Source: Bacillota bacterium (GTDB taxonomy: Bacteria > Bacillota > DTU025 > MWDF01). From it: DNA of 64,000 bases. The translations under genes were made by a program, and so were the position numbers. The number at the start of each line of letters is the position of its first letter. Position 1 is the stretch's first letter. Where the stretch lies: NCBI GenBank assembly GCA_029565935.1, contig JAKQNF010000001.1:1-64000 (forward strand), read 5' to 3'. The notes beneath the pieces were generated by a model that had not been told where the DNA came from, did no database searches, and saw only the letters and a program-made list of their open reading frames with translations. This document shows, one piece after another, positions 1 through 9,173 of this stretch.

Positions 1-145
1 CTAAATCCGTTTGTCCGTTTGACATCCTGATATCTGAGACCTTAATCTTTGTTCTAGAGAGCAATCTAATGCTATTTGAGTATCGGATGTCCCCGTTTCT
101 GTGTCCATCAGAGGGGAATACACAAGAATCTACACACTCTCTAAT

Positions 146-198
146 ATGCTCCCCCAAAGCGGACTTAGGGCACAAAACCGTCCGCTCAAGGGGAGCAT
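146..198. repeat. Imperfect inverted repeat, two 19-nt arms (146-164 / 180-198), 3 mismatches
   Basis: ATGCTCCCCCAAAGCGGAC ... GTCCGCTCAAGGGGAGCAT read directly; intergenic. Confidence 0.6.
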
Positions 199-260
199 TT
201 CTATCAATGTGTAGCGAGTCCACAAAGAACCATGACCTTGATCGCCTGACCCGCGACGTG

Positions 261-289
261 TGAAAGCGCATTATAAAATAGCGCTTTCA
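261..289 (-). terminator. Hairpin downstream of guaD-like gene
   Basis: TGAAAGCGC/GCGCTTTCA perfect 9-bp arms; no clear U-tract. Confidence 0.4.
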
Positions 290-300
290 GGAAAGATACG

Positions 301-774
301 TCAGTACAACGTCTTGTCCGGCTTGTCGTTCCAAGCTTGGAACGCGGCCAGAGCCTTCTTCTTGTCTACCTGGAACATCTGCACGCCTTCAGGACGTCTG
401 CCGTTACCCATGTCATCATAGAACTTCTTATCGTCAAAACCCGCCTTTGCGGCATCGTCCCGGTCTGCCGCATAATATACCCTGCCGATCCTCGCCCAGT
501 ATATCGCGCCGAGGCACATGGGGCAGGGCTCGCAGCTCGTATACAGCTCACAGTCAGAAAGATCGAATCGCCCCAGCTTGCGCGCTGCCTCGCTTATCGC
601 GAGCATCTCCGCGTGCAGCGTCGGGTCGTTGGCCTTCAGCACGTTGTTGTGGGCCACCGAAATCAGCTTTCCATCCTTTACGATACAGGCTCCGAAAGGT
701 CCGCCGTGTCCGAGCAGGGCGCCTTTCCTTGCCTCCTCGACGGCTATGCTCATGAAGTCAAGCATCTTATCCAA
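301..774 (-). CDS. guaD: Nucleoside/guanine deaminase (CDA fold)
   Basis: HAEM and PCPMC zinc-binding deaminase motifs; GuaD-like overall length and C-terminus. Confidence 0.8.
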   Translation of the reverse strand: MDKMLDFMSIAVEEARKGALLGHGGPFGACIVKDGKLISVAHNNVLKANDPTLHAEMLAISEAARKLGRFDLSDCELYTSCEPCPMCLGAIYWARIGRVYYAADRDDAAKAGFDDKKFYDDMGNGRRPEGVQMFQVDKKKALAAFQAWNDKPDKTLY

Positions 775-777
775 CTC

Positions 778-2442
778 CTATTCCCTGCAATAGAGAACGA
801 GCCGGTCCTTACCTTGTTTCTTGCCCTCGTAAAGGGCGCTGTCCGCCATATGAAGGACATTGCCCTGGGAATCGTCCTTCCCGGGTATGAGGCTTATGGC
901 CCCGATCGTGACGGTCTGTATGCTAGATGCTTCATTCCTCTCGTGAGGTATGCGCAAGTTCCTGATATTGTCCAGCATCCTGTTGCCCAGCACCCGGGCC
1001 TCATCCCCCGACACTTCCGGCAGTACTGCGATAAACTCGTCCCCTCCGAACCTGCCGATCAGTCTCTCATCGCCCAACGCCGCCTGCAGTGCCTGCGCTA
1101 CGTTCCTCAAGTCGCTGTCGCCGGCGGGGTGACCGTAGTAGTCATTATAGTTCTTGAAGCAGTCAAGGTCGACCAGCATGAGGGTGAAAGGTTTCGAACC
1201 GTCCTGGCAGGCCTTCCATGATATGTCCAGCATCGCGTCCATCGACCTTCTGTTCCTTATCCCGGTGAGAGAGTCTATGATCGCCTGCCTTTCCATGGTT
1301 GCGTAGGCTTCCTTGAGCTCCTCTGTAGTTCTCATGAGCTCCTCGCTGAGCTGTTTCAGCCTCAGCCGCTCGAGATTTGTCTCGTGCTGCTGCACCTGCA
1401 GCAATACGCTGTTGCGCTGGTTCTCGACGTGTTCATTCTCGGCTTGTTCCACGTGTACGCTATGCAGCTTGTAGTATTTTAGGGATTCCTTATCCTTGCC
1501 CTTGGCCGTATAGCATTTGGCTATCAGCAGGGCGATCTTCCTCTTCATGTCGTTCGATTTGAGCTCGTCGCACCTTCCGTACGTATCCGTCAGCACCTTG
1601 AGCGCATCGTCGAGGTTGCCGGCCTCCATAAGCAGCTGCCCGACCTTAGTGCCCATGTCGCACTCGTTGAATATGTCACCGGTGCTGTTGCATACGGATA
1701 TGGCCTCCTTGTAGTGCTCGATCGCTTTCGACATATCCCCCTTGGCCTGGCATATCTCGCCTTCAGTCAGGGAGCACCACGCCGTCATCAGGAGCTCCTC
1801 CTCGCCGTTGAGCGCCTCGCGCGCCGATGCCATGTATTTATCCGTCTTCTCGAAAGCGCGCTTCTTCGCATATATGCTCGCAAGGTTAAGAAGCAATATC
1901 ACGGATGTGTTGGATACCGTCTTGTCCTTCTCATAGGACTGCTGGAAATAGTCCGCAGCCCTGTCGTAGTCCTCCAAAGACATATATAGGGCCCCTATGT
2001 TGTTCAGTATGCTGCCCTCCAGCTGGATCAGCCTGTTGTCCCTTATTATGTCCAAGGCGTCGAGATAGCAGGATATCGACCTTCCATAGTCGTTTATGAC
2101 CTGATATGTGTTGCCCAGCTGGTTGTACGCCTCGGCCAGCTGCTCCGGCAGCCCTAGCGTCTCAGCCGTCGATATACATTCCAGGAGCCATTTTATCGCA
2201 TCGGATGTCCTTCCGAGCATGAATGCGCATCTTCCCATCAGTACGAGCGACTTCAGCTTGGTCAGGTTGTCTCCCTCGTCGAGTGCCCTCGAATACGCCT
2301 CCTTGGCCCTGCTTATGGCCTCTTTGTTGCTTACCTTGCTAAGGACCTCGGCTTGGACGAGGATCTCTCGGGCGCTATCAGATCTCGAAGCATCCATCAG
2401 GAACCTCCAATTTGGATGTGTTTTGTCTATTCGCTGATACAC
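778..2442 (-). CDS. TPR-repeat diguanylate cyclase (GGDEF)
   Basis: N-terminal TPR-like repeats; C-terminal GRFGGDEF signature. Confidence 0.9.
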   Translation of the reverse strand: MYQRIDKTHPNWRFLMDASRSDSAREILVQAEVLSKVSNKEAISRAKEAYSRALDEGDNLTKLKSLVLMGRCAFMLGRTSDAIKWLLECISTAETLGLPEQLAEAYNQLGNTYQVINDYGRSISCYLDALDIIRDNRLIQLEGSILNNIGALYMSLEDYDRAADYFQQSYEKDKTVSNTSVILLLNLASIYAKKRAFEKTDKYMASAREALNGEEELLMTAWCSLTEGEICQAKGDMSKAIEHYKEAISVCNSTGDIFNECDMGTKVGQLLMEAGNLDDALKVLTDTYGRCDELKSNDMKRKIALLIAKCYTAKGKDKESLKYYKLHSVHVEQAENEHVENQRNSVLLQVQQHETNLERLRLKQLSEELMRTTEELKEAYATMERQAIIDSLTGIRNRRSMDAMLDISWKACQDGSKPFTLMLVDLDCFKNYNDYYGHPAGDSDLRNVAQALQAALGDERLIGRFGGDEFIAVLPEVSGDEARVLGNRMLDNIRNLRIPHERNEASSIQTVTIGAISLIPGKDDSQGNVLHMADSALYEGKKQGKDRLVLYCRE

Positions 2443-2452
2443 ATTGATTATT

Positions 2453-3277
2453 TCAGCATAAGCTATCTTTTGTCCTGCTTCTCTTGATGAAATCGGCGGT
2501 GAAACCGACTATTTCCCTAACAGGCATGAGCATGGAGGGAGCCTGGCAGATAAGCCCCTTTGCCACGCTGCCTCCTTGTGCCTCGTAGGCCGCGCCTATG
2601 TCGCCGAACCTATCGGAATCCCCTTCCAGTTCGTCATACCATGCCCAGACCCTTCTGCCTCCGGACATTATGGCTGCGCCTTGCCTTTCTGTGGCCATCA
2701 CGCCCGACCTGAACTCACCCAGGTGCATAGAGGTGTTGTTCCCATATCCCACACCTATTAGGAGCACCTTTCCGTCGAGCTCATAGAGCCTTGCGAGCGG
2801 GGAGGTGTCGCCGAATGCGAAGTCCAGAGCGTGGCCGGAAGTTATATAGCCTGCGTGCGGTCCGTAGGCGGAGAACGACCCGCTCGGATGGTCCGAGCGC
2901 AACACCCCGGGGTACGTCCTGAACAGCTCCGCCACAGCGCCTATCCACCTGGTCGGGGTTACAGAAGGGATGAATGCGGGAGTGCTTTCCCTTATCGCTT
3001 CCCACCACGTTTCGGGTACCGGTGGGTTGCACCATTTCGCAGGGTCGCTGTTCGCGCCCGAATGGGCCGGCATGACCAGGGTCCCGCCGTCGCAAACCGA
3101 GTCCATGAGCCCTTCCACAACCGCCTGGGCTGAACCGCATACCCAGCCCATAGAGGACATGCGCACATGCGCAATGAGCGTATCCGAGGACATCACCCCA
3201 AGTTCCCTGGTCATCCTCGTAATGTCTTCCTTCGTCCATGGCCTTGACGATGCGGCCACCACCTCGAGCTCACCCAA
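2453..3277 (-). CDS. Aminoglycoside N(3)-acetyltransferase (AAC(3)) family protein
   Basis: AAC(3)-type layout (GGTLVMPAHSG, HPSGSFSAYGPHA, LLIGVGYGNNTSMHLGE); probable TTG start at 3277 preceded by GGAGGT; ORF is open to 3337. Confidence 0.8.
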   Translation of the reverse strand: MGELEVVAASSRPWTKEDITRMTRELGVMSSDTLIAHVRMSSMGWVCGSAQAVVEGLMDSVCDGGTLVMPAHSGANSDPAKWCNPPVPETWWEAIRESTPAFIPSVTPTRWIGAVAELFRTYPGVLRSDHPSGSFSAYGPHAGYITSGHALDFAFGDTSPLARLYELDGKVLLIGVGYGNNTSMHLGEFRSGVMATERQGAAIMSGGRRVWAWYDELEGDSDRFGDIGAAYEAQGGSVAKGLICQAPSMLMPVREIVGFTADFIKRSRTKDSLC

Positions 3278-3466
3278 CGTTAACACCTCCGAAAGCCAGC
3301 ATAAGAACATGATAATTCCATTATGGCATATATACAAGGAGATGGGCCCTTTACCGCATGCCTTTGGGATCCGAACGATCCATCAGTTGAAGGTAAAAGG
3401 GAGACGATGAAGAATCTATACATACATGCGTCGGCTACCTCAGTTCAGCAAGAAGGAGGGCTGGTT

Positions 3467-3805
3467 ATGGGCAAGTTCGCATTCTTTGCGTTTAAAGGTG
3501 AGACAATGTGCTTCTCGCACGTCATACTGAACGCTCTCGAGCTGAAATCCCGTGGCCATGAGGCCATAATCGTGGTGGAAGGCACGGCAACGAAGACCCT
3601 TAAGGACATGGACGAAGCTAAAGGCAGCCTTCTTCTTAAGGCCAAGGAGGAGAACCTCATTGAAAGTGTCTGCAATGCCTGTTCGAAGGCGACGGGCTCG
3701 CATGACTACCTGGCAGCCAACGGTTACAGGCTAAACGGCGACATGAGCGGACATCCGCCGATGGCTTCCTACATCGAGGACGGCTATACGATCATAACCC
3801 TCTAG
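3467..3805 (+). CDS. DsrE/DsrF-like small protein
   Basis: Small alpha/beta protein with conserved Cys region; ATG at 3467 after GGAGGG SD. Confidence 0.6.
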   Translation: MGKFAFFAFKGETMCFSHVILNALELKSRGHEAIIVVEGTATKTLKDMDEAKGSLLLKAKEENLIESVCNACSKATGSHDYLAANGYRLNGDMSGHPPMASYIEDGYTIITL

Positions 3806-3842
3806 AGCCCGGGCCCTGGCAGGAAGGACGAAGACTTGAGCC

Positions 3843-3864
3843 AGGGCTTCTTCATGCCCTTTTT
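3843..3864 (+). terminator. Rho-independent terminator-like hairpin
   Basis: AGGGC ttcttcat GCCCT followed by TTTT; shares an arm with the alternative GCCCTGGC/GCCAGGGC hairpin. Confidence 0.45.
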
Positions 3865-3895
3865 ACGTAATTCTGATGGAGCATATACTGGATGG

Positions 3896-3914
3896 GCCCG
3901 CTTAAGGCGGGCTT
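3896..3914 (+). terminator. Hairpin with short T run
   Basis: GCCCGC ttaag GCGGGC TTT. Confidence 0.4.
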
Positions 3915-4113
3915 TGGCCATGACCTGAGGGGTGCGGGGGACGAACCGGCAAATAGGTACGTTTCGGATCGTAGATGACGTCCATCGGCAGCGTCGGCCG
4001 AAGCGATCGCAAGGCATGCGGGTATAAGAGGCATTGCACTGAAAGCTGTCCTTGAAGAGCAGGGGTGTGTAGGGCATAATTGTCGAGGCGATTTATCTAT
4101 CGGAGGTTGGGGA

Positions 4114-5073
4114 ATGAAGATTGTTGTACTAGAAGGGTATCCTCTTAATACCGGGGATCTGTCCTGGGATGAGCTCAGGACGCTCGGGGACGTGGATATC
4201 TACGACCGGACGGAACAGGATCAGATAATCGAAAGGGCTAATGGTGCGGACGCCATATTGACCAACAAACTGAAGATCGACAGCAACGTAATGCTTGCGC
4301 TGCCGAAGCTTAGATATATCGGTGTGCTTGCCACGGGCTATAATGTGATCGACCTGCAGGCGGCGAAGAACTTCGGCATAACGGTCACGAACGTACCAAC
4401 CTATGGCACCCAGGCAGTAGCCCAGCACGTTTTCGCGCTTCTGCTGGCGATGACCCTTCATGTCGAGGAGCACAGCGCAAGGGTGAGGGAGGGGGCTTGG
4501 TCAGACAGCGGGGCCTGGTCATTCTGGCTGCATCCTCTCAGCGAGCTTTCTGGCAAGACCATGGGCATCGTGGGCTACGGCAGGATAGGCAGGGCAGTAG
4601 GGGACATAGCAAGGGCTTTCGGCATGAAGGTACTGGCCAACGACAGCGTGAGGGACCTGTCGCTTGAAGCCGACGGCATGAAGTACGCGGATCTGGATGA
4701 GCTGCTGGCAGAATCAGATGTGATCAGCCTCCACTGCCCTCTGTTGCCTGAGAACGTCGGCATGATAAACGAGAAGAGCATCTCCAGGATGAAGGATGGT
4801 GTTAGGATCATCAACACCTCGAGGGGCCAGCTCATAGTCGAAGCCGACCTGGCGAAGGCGCTCGACGCGGGCAAGGTAGGGGCCGCAGGCCTGGACGTTC
4901 TGTGCGAGGAGCCGCCGAAGGCCTGGAATCCGCTGTTTAAGGCCAAGAATGCGTTGATTACACCCCATATGGCCTGGGCTCCGAAAGAGTCGAGGCAGCG
5001 GCTGCTTTCCATAGCCGTGGACAATCTTGCCCGCTTCATAGAAGGCAAGCCGACCAACGTCGTGAGCAAGTAG
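4114..5073 (+). CDS. D-2-hydroxyacid dehydrogenase (glycerate dehydrogenase/hydroxypyruvate reductase type)
   Basis: GIVGYGRIGRAVGDIARAFGMKV NAD-binding motif; INTSRGQLI; ITPHMAWA. Confidence 0.9.
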   Translation: MKIVVLEGYPLNTGDLSWDELRTLGDVDIYDRTEQDQIIERANGADAILTNKLKIDSNVMLALPKLRYIGVLATGYNVIDLQAAKNFGITVTNVPTYGTQAVAQHVFALLLAMTLHVEEHSARVREGAWSDSGAWSFWLHPLSELSGKTMGIVGYGRIGRAVGDIARAFGMKVLANDSVRDLSLEADGMKYADLDELLAESDVISLHCPLLPENVGMINEKSISRMKDGVRIINTSRGQLIVEADLAKALDAGKVGAAGLDVLCEEPPKAWNPLFKAKNALITPHMAWAPKESRQRLLSIAVDNLARFIEGKPTNVVSK

Positions 5074-5157
5074 GATTAACCTTCAAGCACGGGCGCTTGG
5101 CTATGCTAGTTATAAATCAGCATATGCGGATATATGAATATACTCCGGGATGACAAA

Positions 5158-5176
5158 GGCGGGCGCAATGCCCGCC
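5158..5176. terminator. Bidirectional hairpin between convergent genes
   Basis: GGCGGGC gcaat GCCCGCC, perfect 7-bp stem. Confidence 0.65.
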
Positions 5177-5187
5177 GTTCTCCTATT

Positions 5188-6279
5188 CTAGAGGAGGCGC
5201 CTCGATAGGTTGCCCAAGAAGTCGTGTACGTTGGTGGTTATGGATATCGCGCTAAGAGAGCCCCTGTCCCTTAGCTTGTTTGAGGCGAACTCGGCCGTGT
5301 CGACTATGTAGAAGTATACGGGGCGGATTGCATCGCCGGTCTTCCTAAAGCATGCAGTCATATTGCCGGTGGCTATCGAGTGTAGCTGCGTGGCCATGCA
5401 GATGACCGTGGTCGCCTTGTCGGTGATCGACCTCATGGCGTCCTGGGCTGCGTATACATCAGGGTAAACTTCGGGAAGCGGGCCGTCGTCCCTTATGGAG
5501 CCCGCCAGTACGTAGGGTATCTTCTGCCTTGTGCAGGCCGCCATTATCCCTTCCTTGATGTCATACTTCTTGATGAAAGCTCCGATCGAGCCGCAGTTCC
5601 TCACCTTGTTGATGAGGTCTATGTGGCAGTAGTGGCCTCCTGAGGTAGGGACGTTGGTGCGTATGTCGTTGCCGAGAGCAGTTCCGAACAAGGCCCCTTC
5701 GAGATCGTGCGTGGCTACGGCGTTGCCCGCGAGGATGGAATGGACATAGCCCGCTTCGATAAGGCCGGCCATGACCTGCCTCGAATAGTAGTCGAACACC
5801 ACGGCCGGGCCCAGCACCCAGCATATATGTCCGTGGTCGTCCTCGCTCTCATATTCCAGGAGCGCTTCTAGGCACTCGTAATCCCTTGACATGGGCGTCT
5901 CGCGGGACCTGCTGCTCCTGAAGAAGAACGGATCTGTTTGTTCTTTGCTATCTCCTTCGAACGGTTCCGAGTGAACGTACACGCCCTGGCTTATGTCGTC
6001 GTCCCTTCCGACGACCACAAGCTCGCCCTTCCTGAGTCTGCGCATCTCCTTTACCAGTAGCGTATCATCTTCGATCACTACCACGCAGTCCATCCTGCTC
6101 ACGGGGGCTAGTTTCCATGTTCCGGCAACCTTGAAATACTCGGGGTAGATCGAGGTGGCGTGAAAGTTCTCCGGGGCTGCCGAATCCAAGGGCGCTGGCT
6201 CGACTGTGACATCCGGAGCGGATGTGAAAGCAGTCGAAGTAAAGTCAGGCACTCTGTATTTCGGCAATTTGAACTGCAT
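5188..6279 (-). CDS. LOR/SDH-domain protein (archaeal-type ornithine cyclodeaminase / ArgZ-AgrE C-terminal family)
   Basis: LAGNAVATHDLEGALFGTALG, GGHYCHIDLIN, VLAGSIRDDGPLPEVYPDVYAAQDAM motifs. Confidence 0.75.
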   Translation of the reverse strand: MQFKLPKYRVPDFTSTAFTSAPDVTVEPAPLDSAAPENFHATSIYPEYFKVAGTWKLAPVSRMDCVVVIEDDTLLVKEMRRLRKGELVVVGRDDDISQGVYVHSEPFEGDSKEQTDPFFFRSSRSRETPMSRDYECLEALLEYESEDDHGHICWVLGPAVVFDYYSRQVMAGLIEAGYVHSILAGNAVATHDLEGALFGTALGNDIRTNVPTSGGHYCHIDLINKVRNCGSIGAFIKKYDIKEGIMAACTRQKIPYVLAGSIRDDGPLPEVYPDVYAAQDAMRSITDKATTVICMATQLHSIATGNMTACFRKTGDAIRPVYFYIVDTAEFASNKLRDRGSLSAISITTNVHDFLGNLSRRLL

Positions 6280-6342
6280 CGGAACAACCCCTTACAATTG
6301 AATTTGCCTCGGCTGGCAAGCCTAATTCAGCTTTTCATTATC

Positions 6343-8100
6343 CTAGACTGTGGATTCCTTGATGGCTATGTCCTTCTCGAGTTTCTCGACGTCAAGGTTA
6401 TTGTCCCTGACTACGGCCTCCGCTATGTTCTTGCAGTGGTCGCTGATTCTTTCCATGTTGTGGATTACGTCGAGGAAGACGACCGCGCTCTTTGGATTGC
6501 ACAGGCCCTCGTTGAGCCTTTTCATATGGCTCGCCCTCATGGTCATCTCCATGTCGTCGATCTCAGCTTCGGACATGATGACTTTTATGGCGAGGTCGAG
6601 GTCGTTATCCCTCAGGGCCGAGATGCTGTCGTCGACTATGTTGAGCACCTTGTCGAAGCCCATGTTAAGATCCTCCACCGCGTTTTCGGAGAACTTGATG
6701 CTCTCGTTCGATACTTGCTGGGCCAGCTCCGCCATGTTGGTGCAGTGGTCGGCTATCCTCTCTATGTCGTTCGTAACATGCATCAAGCCTGCTACGCGCA
6801 ATGATTCATGGTCCGTCAGCACTTTTCTGGACATCATCGTCGACATGTACTTGACTATCTCCTTATCCAGAAGGTCCACGATATCCTCTATCTCCATGAT
6901 CCTGTTTATGGAAGGACCGTCAAGGTCTATGAGCGCCTTCCTCGAATCGACCGACATGCGTTTGGCGTAATCGGCCATCCTCGCCAGTTCCTTGGTGGCC
7001 AGGTCAAGGGCGACGTATGAGGTGCCTACGACTTTGTAGTCGAGGTAGATGCATGTGCGCTGCTCGACGATGTCCTTGCCGGGGACGATTATGTTCACTA
7101 TCTTTACCAGCAGCCATATGAAAGGAAGCAGCAGCAGCGTGTTCATGAGGTTGAACACGGAATGCAACGAGGCGATGCCGGCTCTTATACCTCCTGCCGT
7201 CGTGATGTCAACGCCCGTGAAAGAGGTTATCCATCTCTCGAGGCCGGCTTTTGCCGCAAGGTAGAAGAGGGGCATGAATACCGCGGCTCCGATCAAGTTG
7301 AACGCAGTATGCGTGAGGGCCGCCCGTTTGGCGTTCTTCTTCGCGCCGATCGATGCCAGCAGCGCCGTTATCGTGGTGCCTATGTTCGCGCCTATGAGGA
7401 TAGGGAACGCCTGCATCATCGTGATGACGGCGGGCGATGCCGGGCTTTCTGCGGCGCTAGCAAGCGTCTGCAAGACGCCGATGGAAGCGCTGGAGCTTTG
7501 GATTATCATCGTGAATAAGGTCCCTACCAAGAGCCCCAAGACAGGGTACTGGGCCGATTTCTGGATCAGGGACAGGAAGAACGGGTCTTTTGCGAGCGGT
7601 TTCATGGCGTCGCCCATCGTATTCAGGCCTATGAAAAGCACACCGAAAGAGAATACGAACTGACCGATGTACTTAATGCGAGGTTTCTTGGCGATGAACA
7701 TCACTATGAAACCCAGGGCGGCTATCAACCAGGCGTAGTCGCCAATGTTTATCGCCACCAGCCAAGCGGTTATCGTAGTGCCAATATTGGCGCCCATTAT
7801 CACGCCGACGGACTGTTTCAGGGTCATCAGCCCCGCGCTGACGAAACCTATCACCATCACCGTAGTGGCGCTGGAGCTCTGGATTATCATCGTCACGAGG
7901 GCCCCCAACAAGACCCCGATCAAAGGATTGGACGTAAGAAGATGCAATATACGGCGCATGCTCTCGCCTGCGGCCTTCTGCAGCGATTCGCTCATCTGCA
8001 GCATGCCATATATGAAGAGAGCGAGTCCTCCTAATAGAAGGAAAAAATTGTCAGCGTGCAAGCCAACCACCTCCAACGGGTGCAAAAAATATCCTGCCAA
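6343..8100 (-). CDS. Na/Pi cotransporter family protein with C-terminal PhoU-like domain
   Basis: Duplicated IIQSSSAT/IIQSSSAS and GANIGTTITA motifs; PhoU-like C-terminal helices. Confidence 0.92.
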   Translation of the reverse strand: MAGYFLHPLEVVGLHADNFFLLLGGLALFIYGMLQMSESLQKAAGESMRRILHLLTSNPLIGVLLGALVTMIIQSSSATTVMVIGFVSAGLMTLKQSVGVIMGANIGTTITAWLVAINIGDYAWLIAALGFIVMFIAKKPRIKYIGQFVFSFGVLFIGLNTMGDAMKPLAKDPFFLSLIQKSAQYPVLGLLVGTLFTMIIQSSSASIGVLQTLASAAESPASPAVITMMQAFPILIGANIGTTITALLASIGAKKNAKRAALTHTAFNLIGAAVFMPLFYLAAKAGLERWITSFTGVDITTAGGIRAGIASLHSVFNLMNTLLLLPFIWLLVKIVNIIVPGKDIVEQRTCIYLDYKVVGTSYVALDLATKELARMADYAKRMSVDSRKALIDLDGPSINRIMEIEDIVDLLDKEIVKYMSTMMSRKVLTDHESLRVAGLMHVTNDIERIADHCTNMAELAQQVSNESIKFSENAVEDLNMGFDKVLNIVDDSISALRDNDLDLAIKVIMSEAEIDDMEMTMRASHMKRLNEGLCNPKSAVVFLDVIHNMERISDHCKNIAEAVVRDNNLDVEKLEKDIAIKESTV

Positions 8101-8155
8101 AAGAATTATACCTCACGGCAGGACGTAAATTCCTGGTATGAAACCACTATATGAG

Positions 8156-9142
8156 TTATTTAGCTCCTATGATAGTCTTTCTAAGCCAGGCCACGGTATC
8201 CCTGACCGTATCCCTGAACGGTCTTGGGGAATAGCCTAGCTCCTTGTTAGCCTTGTTGCAGCTGGTGAGGGAGTTACTTGAGAGGGTGGCGACCGAGTAA
8301 GATGTAAAGAGAGGTTTCTGCCTCATCGCCATATAGTAAAGTTCTGCGAACGCTCCGGTTATGTACGCGAACCATGTCGGGATGACCCTCTTTGGGGCTT
8401 TGATCCCGGTCTCGTCCTGCAGCACCTGCATCATGTTCTTGATCGTTACGTGCTCACCCGACAGTATGTAGTTCTCTCCTTTGCGCCCGTACTTGGCAGC
8501 AAGGACGATGCCCTTGGCCACGTCCCTTACATCCACGAAGTCGTACGCCCCGTCGATTACCGCGAACAGGCGGCTCCTCATGAAATCCACGAACAGCTGT
8601 CCCATGTGCGAAAGCCCGTATTCGTAGGGGCCGATGACCCCGGTAGGGTGCACGACCACCGCATCCAGGCCCTTCATGGTGAGGTCGAGGACGTATTTCG
8701 TCGCTTCGGCCTTGGACTTCGCATAGCCTCCGCTTACTTTCCTTGCATCGAAATCCTTCGTCTCAAGGATGGGAGTGCCCATGGGGGGTTCCTTGAAAGC
8801 GTGTATGGAGCTCACGTAGACAAGACGCGGTACGCCCAGGTCCAAGCATGCATCGGAGACGTTCTTAGTACCTTGCACGTTGACCTCCCGTAGCAGTCGT
8901 CTCTTGCCGGAGCCGATCGCCACGATGCCCGCGAGATGATATACGACGTCAGCCCCTTTAAAGGCCCTTACCAGGGACCGGTAGTCCCTGACGTCCCCAT
9001 AGGCCAGCTCGATGCCCAGACCTTCTATCGACTTTACAGGATCTGAAGGAAGGACCAAAGCCCTGACTTTCACACCGCCGGCTACAAGCTCCCTGACAAG
9101 GGCATTGCCGATGTGGCCCGTCGCGCCTGTCACAACTACCAT
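8156..9142 (-). CDS. NAD-dependent epimerase/dehydratase (extended SDR)
   Basis: VTGATGHIGNALV Rossmann motif; YAKSKAE; ATG at 9142 with SD. Confidence 0.88.
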   Translation of the reverse strand: MVVVTGATGHIGNALVRELVAGGVKVRALVLPSDPVKSIEGLGIELAYGDVRDYRSLVRAFKGADVVYHLAGIVAIGSGKRRLLREVNVQGTKNVSDACLDLGVPRLVYVSSIHAFKEPPMGTPILETKDFDARKVSGGYAKSKAEATKYVLDLTMKGLDAVVVHPTGVIGPYEYGLSHMGQLFVDFMRSRLFAVIDGAYDFVDVRDVAKGIVLAAKYGRKGENYILSGEHVTIKNMMQVLQDETGIKAPKRVIPTWFAYITGAFAELYYMAMRQKPLFTSYSVATLSSNSLTSCNKANKELGYSPRPFRDTVRDTVAWLRKTIIGAK

Positions 9143-9173
9143 GCACGCCACTTCCTTTCGTAATACTAAATAT

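Noticed and set aside
69-263. 64-aa plus-strand ORF at the left edge
   Set aside because: No protein-like motif; spans the inverted repeat and looks non-coding.
337-1221. 294-aa plus-strand ORF opposite guaD and the GGDEF gene
   Set aside because: Antisense to two clearly recognisable minus-strand proteins; low-complexity composition, an artefact of GC-rich codon bias.
3913-4113. Possible riboswitch upstream of the hydroxyacid dehydrogenase
   Set aside because: No known riboswitch core recognised by eye; kept only as a leader/attenuator-type observation.
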